A stretch of 16,968 bases of DNA, taken from assembly GCF_019219025.1 (NCBI RefSeq), contig NZ_JAHUWN010000052.1, positions 1 through 16,968 on the forward strand, read 5' to 3'. The stretch comes from Bacillus sp. sid0103. Lineage in GTDB: Bacteria > Bacillota > Bacilli > Bacillales_B > DSM-18226. This document shows, in pieces, positions 14,308 to 16,968 of this stretch; position 1 is the stretch's first letter; every line of letters starts with the position of its first letter. The notes beneath the pieces were generated by a model. It was not told the origin of the DNA. It saw only the letters and a list, made by a program, of their open reading frames with translations, and ran no database searches. Both the position numbers and the translations under genes were made by a program.

Positions 14308-14790
14308 ATGGAAAAAGTAACAACGTTGTTTTTAAAAATGGCTGTTATTCTATTAGGAGTCCCAGTTCTTGCTCTGTGCATCTTTTTGGTGCCTGAGATG
14401 GCGAATCTTGCAGCAAAATTGCTTCCAGAGTTTGCTTTTATAAAATATCTCGTTTTCACCGCTTTTGATGCATCGACGATACCTTTTTACTTTGCTTTGT
14501 ATCAGGCTTTCAAACTCTTACGCTATATTGACAAAAATAAAGCTTTCTCCGATTTATCTGTAAAAGCTTTAAAGAAAATCAAATACTGTGCCATCACAAT
14601 CAGTATTTTGCATGTGCTAGTTTGGCCGCTCTTCTATATCTTTGCGGAAGTAGACGACGCACCAGGAGTTATCTTTGTCGGATTGGTTGTTCCTTTTGCT
14701 TCGATGGTTATCGCAGTCTTTGCGGCTGTTCTCCAAAAACTTTTACAAGAAGCAATTAATATCAAATCAGAAAATGATTTAACGGTCTGA
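14308..14790 (+). CDS. DUF2975 membrane protein
   Basis: The product has 160 residues with four membrane helices (about residues 8-31, 43-66, 91-114 and 121-145). The cytosolic loop between helices 2 and 3 contains LLRYIDKNKAFSDLSVKALK, the conserved signature of DUF2975 (RxIxxxxAFSxxSVKALKxI). The family has no defined biochemical role but is regularly found beside a small XRE-type regulator, as here. The ATG at 14308 has GAGGTG six bases upstream; a GTG at 14299 lies inside that site. It is the first gene of a three-gene plus-strand unit, with 11 bases to the regulator. Confidence 0.88.
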   Translation: MEKVTTLFLKMAVILLGVPVLALCIFLVPEMANLAAKLLPEFAFIKYLVFTAFDASTIPFYFALYQAFKLLRYIDKNKAFSDLSVKALKKIKYCAITISILHVLVWPLFYIFAEVDDAPGVIFVGLVVPFASMVIAVFAAVLQKLLQEAINIKSENDLTV

Positions 14791-14801
14791 GGTGAATAAC
14801 A

Positions 14802-15017
14802 ATGGCAATTATAATCAACATTGATGTGATGTTAGCAAAAAGGAAAATGAGCGTAAAAGAACTTTCGGAGAAGGTTGGAATAACAATGGCGAACCTTTCT
14901 ATATTGAAAAATGGAAAGGCAAAAGCGATTCGATTATCCACTTTAGAGGCAATTTGTAAGGTTTTAGAATGTCAGCCTGGAGATATTTTAGAATACAAAA
15001 GTGACGAAGACAGTTAA
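14802..15017 (+). CDS. Small XRE/Cro-type transcriptional regulator
   Basis: The 71-residue product is essentially one helix-turn-helix domain of the Cro/C1 type (HTH_26-like; YozG-like). It contains LAKRKMSVKELSEKVGITMA (residues 11-30), with the turn at VGIT, then the recognition helix MANLSILKNGKAKAI and the C-terminal helices LSTLEAICKVLECQPGDILEY. There is no ligand or oligomerisation domain. AGGTG with seven bases of spacing overlaps the end of the DUF2975 gene's stop region, so the two genes are probably translated together. It likely controls its own operon through the repeats at 14213-14275; this is inference from position. Confidence 0.92.
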   Translation: MAIIINIDVMLAKRKMSVKELSEKVGITMANLSILKNGKAKAIRLSTLEAICKVLECQPGDILEYKSDEDS

Positions 15018-15064
15018 ACATATTAAGGAAACTTAACATAACAATTGTTAGGGGAGGTATAACT

Positions 15065-16312
15065 ATGGACATTAACAATTTGATTATTGAAAATATTGCT
15101 AACCCTCATGAGCTGGAGAGAATGTATAGAAAAGACCCGAAAACTTTTAAAAAGGCATTCTCACACGCATGGGAACAAAATCCTGATTCTCAGGTTCTTG
15201 GCGTTTGGTATGAAAGATTGCATTTCAAGGAGACGGCAAATACAGAAAAATCTTCCTTGCTTCAGAAAGGTTTCTTATTCATGGGCATTTTAGCCATTCT
15301 GGCCGGGATAAGCACCAGGATCATTTTCCATTTTGTCAAACAGGAAGCAATTGCTCCAATTAACCTGGCTTTTGGTATAATTCCCTTTATTGCTGCCTAT
15401 TTTGTTTACAATAATACTCCGAAAAAAAGTGTTATTTATTCCCTTGCAGCGTTGTTCCTAATTTCCGGGTTTTATCTTAATATGCTGCCATTAAATTATA
15501 AAGACAGTATTATCCTTGCTTATTTACACCTTCCCATATTCTTATGGGTATTGGTAGGGCTTGCATTTACAGGAAATGAATATTCAAAAGGCAGTACAAG
15601 ATTAGCCTATATTAAATTTAATTTGGAATATTGTATTCTCTACGCCAGCATGGCAGTTAGCGGAATGGTACTAGCAGCATTAACCATGAAGTTATTTAGC
15701 TTTGTTGGCTTGGATATAGAAGACTTCTATTTTAGTAATGTCGTTTTATTTGGTGCTGCCGCTCTCGCTATTGTGGCTGCATACCTGGTATCAATGAATC
15801 TTAAACTTGCTAAGAATATTACACCATATATAGCTAAAATTTTTAGTCCTCTTGTCCTGGTCACATTGTTGGTCTATCTTATAGCGGTTATATGGGTCGG
15901 AAAAAATCCATTCTTGGACCGCAATTTCCTGATAGCCTTCAACGGAATACTCCTTGGTGTATTGGCCGTTACCATATTTTCCATTACCGAGAGCGACTCA
16001 GACGAGAAAAAGAACATTTCAGATTATATAAATTTTGCCTTAATTGTTCTTGCGCTTATCATTGACAGTGTGGCTTTGTCAGCCATCGTGTTCAGACTAT
16101 CTTCTTATGGGATTACGCCTAATAGACTTGCTGTTTTAGGAGTAAACATACTTATCTGGGCAAATCTAATTTGGATTATGCTCTCCTATATGCGTTTTCT
16201 ACAAAACAAATCAGGACCTTCAACTATCCAAGATGCTGTTACTAAGTATTTGCCGGTCTACGGACTTTGGGCAGCTTTCGTTACATTTACTTTTCCTATA
16301 ATTTTTAATTAG
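15065..16312 (+). CDS. Large multi-pass membrane protein, possibly DUF4153-like
   Basis: The 415-residue product has a cytosolic N-terminal segment of about 65 residues (HELERMYRKDPKTFKKAFSH, repeatedly charged) and then about eleven hydrophobic helices to the C-terminus. The late segment SYGITPNRLAVLGVNILIWAN recalls the RxxxYGxTxNRyxvL motif of DUF4153 proteins, so I suggest that family with moderate confidence. No catalytic motif is evident. GGGGAGG lies seven bases before the ATG. The 47-base gap from the regulator gene holds a perfect 12-bp palindrome, TAACAATTGTTA (15039-15050), but no clear promoter or terminator, so it is probably the third gene of the operon. Membrane remodelling or sensing with the DUF2975 protein is conceivable but unsupported. 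Confidence 0.8.
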   Translation: MDINNLIIENIANPHELERMYRKDPKTFKKAFSHAWEQNPDSQVLGVWYERLHFKETANTEKSSLLQKGFLFMGILAILAGISTRIIFHFVKQEAIAPINLAFGIIPFIAAYFVYNNTPKKSVIYSLAALFLISGFYLNMLPLNYKDSIILAYLHLPIFLWVLVGLAFTGNEYSKGSTRLAYIKFNLEYCILYASMAVSGMVLAALTMKLFSFVGLDIEDFYFSNVVLFGAAALAIVAAYLVSMNLKLAKNITPYIAKIFSPLVLVTLLVYLIAVIWVGKNPFLDRNFLIAFNGILLGVLAVTIFSITESDSDEKKNISDYINFALIVLALIIDSVALSAIVFRLSSYGITPNRLAVLGVNILIWANLIWIMLSYMRFLQNKSGPSTIQDAVTKYLPVYGLWAAFVTFTFPIIFN

Positions 16313-16755
16313 AAAGGCCCTGTTAATGTAACGAAAAGCAAATCTTTTATAACGTATAAAATCCTTAGAGCCGATATTATGCAGCTTTTTATACAGAGTT
16401 GCATAGTTTTGGCTTATTTTCATTACTAAAGTTAAACAGAGGGTATTCAAACTAGAAGACATAATATATTGTTGCAACTGGATTCTTTAAAATATGTCCA
16501 GTTTAATGTGCCCACCGAAAAAGAACTTCATGAAACGTATTTGATAAGCTAAACTTGCAGTTTTTACAGTCACTAATTTGATTTTTAAAGCAATTTTTAT
16601 CCCCTCTGATTTGAATTTTCAAGGGATAGTCCGAACATTACTTACGACTAGTTCAATCTCTGTTGGAATGGCTTTTGTTGAGTACTTAATGAACAAGAAC
16701 AAGAAGAATAAATAATTCACGAGTGATGAATTAGCGGGTGCAAGAGTTCAAGATC
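16313..16755. other. Intergenic region downstream of the membrane-protein operon
   Basis: No intact gene is seen in these 440 bases. It holds an AT-only palindrome (TTTTATA 16345-16351, TATAAAA 16355-16361) and a hairpin with arms AACTGGA (16476-16482) and TCCAGTT (16497-16503) that lacks a good T-run. The open stretch at 16548-16715 is listed separately. I find no convincing terminator directly after the operon. Confidence 0.5.
16548..16715 (+). pseudogene. Possible gene remnant, C-terminal fragment
   Basis: After a TAA at 16545-16547 the frame is open for 55 codons to TAA 16713-16715. It reads as a plausible protein tail, including IPSDLNFQGIVRTLLTTSS, a hydrophobic ISVGMAFVEYLM, and a lysine-rich end NKNKKNK. 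There is no start codon with a ribosome binding site; a TTG within it has none. The family is not recognised. It may be the end of a deleted small membrane protein or chance. Confidence 0.3.
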
Positions 16756-16813
16756 GGGGCTGTCATTAAGGCAGCTTTTCTTATTGAACTAATGGTCAGT
16801 TTAGTTTAATAAG
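16756..16813. repeat. Dispersed two-hairpin repeat, copy D (best full copy)
   Basis: The first hairpin GCTGTC (16759-16764) pairs with GGCAGC (16770-16775), with one G-U pair, around ATTAA and is followed by four T. The second has 13-base arms, 16780-16792 (CTTATTGAACTAA) and 16801-16813 (TTAGTTTAATAAG), with one G-T wobble, around TGGTCAGT. It shares with copy C the order G-GCTG...GGCAGC, T-run, CTTATT, then the CTAA/TTAG dyad. Confidence 0.78.
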
Positions 16814-16847
16814 ATACCTTCCGTCTGTTTAATTGAGTGCCATCTCA

Positions 16848-16856
16848 TGTTATAAT
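16848..16856 (+). promoter_or_regulatory. Extended -10 promoter of the last gene
   Basis: TATAAT (16851-16856) is preceded by TG at 16848-16849, an extended -10 element, which compensates for the weak -35 (TTTAAT at 16828-16833 with 17-bp spacing). Transcription from here would give a leader of about 85 bases before the ATG at 16949. Confidence 0.65.
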
Positions 16857-16912
16857 GAGTAACTTAGGATAATTACTACTTTTACTTATAATTGAACGGA
16901 TGCCAAGAAAAG

Positions 16913-16939
16913 CCTCCGCATAGCGATAAAATATGGAGG
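16913..16939 (+). promoter_or_regulatory. Leader hairpin sequestering the ribosome binding site
   Basis: CCTCC (16913-16917) is complementary to the Shine-Dalgarno GGAGG (16935-16939), with a further AT/AT pairing across a two-base bulge. The loop is AT-rich. Formation would hide the ribosome binding site of the following gene. I cannot assign it to a known riboswitch class. Confidence 0.45.
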
Positions 16940-16948
16940 TGTAAGAGA

Positions 16949-16968
16949 ATGAATAAACGATGGACGAT
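16949..16968 (+). CDS. Start of a gene cut off by the window end
   Basis: An ATG at 16949 follows GGAGGTG with seven or eight bases of spacing and encodes MNKRWT before the sequence ends. An extended -10 promoter and structured leader precede it. Six residues are too few to identify the product. Confidence 0.7.

Overview
The window looks like the chromosome of an AT-rich, low-GC Gram-positive bacterium of the family Bacillaceae. The evidence is the 5' end of a 16S rRNA gene with the usual Bacillus leader (boxA and two tandem sigma-A promoters), strong GGAGG-type ribosome binding sites, a recognisable Bmr/BmrR multidrug locus, and several families found mainly in Bacillaceae. Genus is not settled by the 16S fragment; a Neobacillus- or Peribacillus-like relative would fit. 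There is no phage, insertion sequence, CRISPR or tRNA.

Layout. (1) 1-360, minus strand: start of a ribosomal RNA operon leaving the window to the left. (2) 636-3952: five tandem 21-bp repeats, a strong terminator, and a large RND efflux permease (minus) with a 21-bp inverted repeat over its promoter. (3) 4147-7710: accessory genes and debris: a broken fragment of lactate dehydrogenase, a glycine-rich repetitive protein, a DUF1284 protein, a CBO0543-like membrane protein, a DinB-family protein, and a small membrane-protein gene with an in-frame stop. (4) 7827-9983, minus: bmr followed by bmrR, preceded by the typical 19-bp-spacer MerR-type promoter. (5) 10086-10803: a 134-bp GC-rich palindromic repeat and a UPF0316/DUF2179 membrane protein. 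(6) 11070-13544, plus: the molybdopterin subunit of a xanthine dehydrogenase-family enzyme without its FAD and iron-sulfur subunits, overlapping a 42-codon ORF and closed by a terminator. (7) 13697-16312, plus: a small lipoprotein, then an operon of a DUF2975 membrane protein, an XRE-type regulator and a large membrane protein, with three phased 21-bp repeats over the promoter. (8) 16313-16968: mostly non-coding, with a possible gene remnant, a dispersed repeat, and the promoter, leader and first codons of a gene that runs off the end.

The most coherent functional units are the Bmr/BmrR drug-efflux pair and the DUF2975-XRE-membrane protein operon, whose promoter repeats may be the regulator's own binding sites. 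The least explained parts are a dispersed two-hairpin repeat (four copies, at about 6702, 13599, 14077 and 16756), the orphan molybdenum hydroxylase with its coupled small ORF, and the promoter repeats at 14213-14275.
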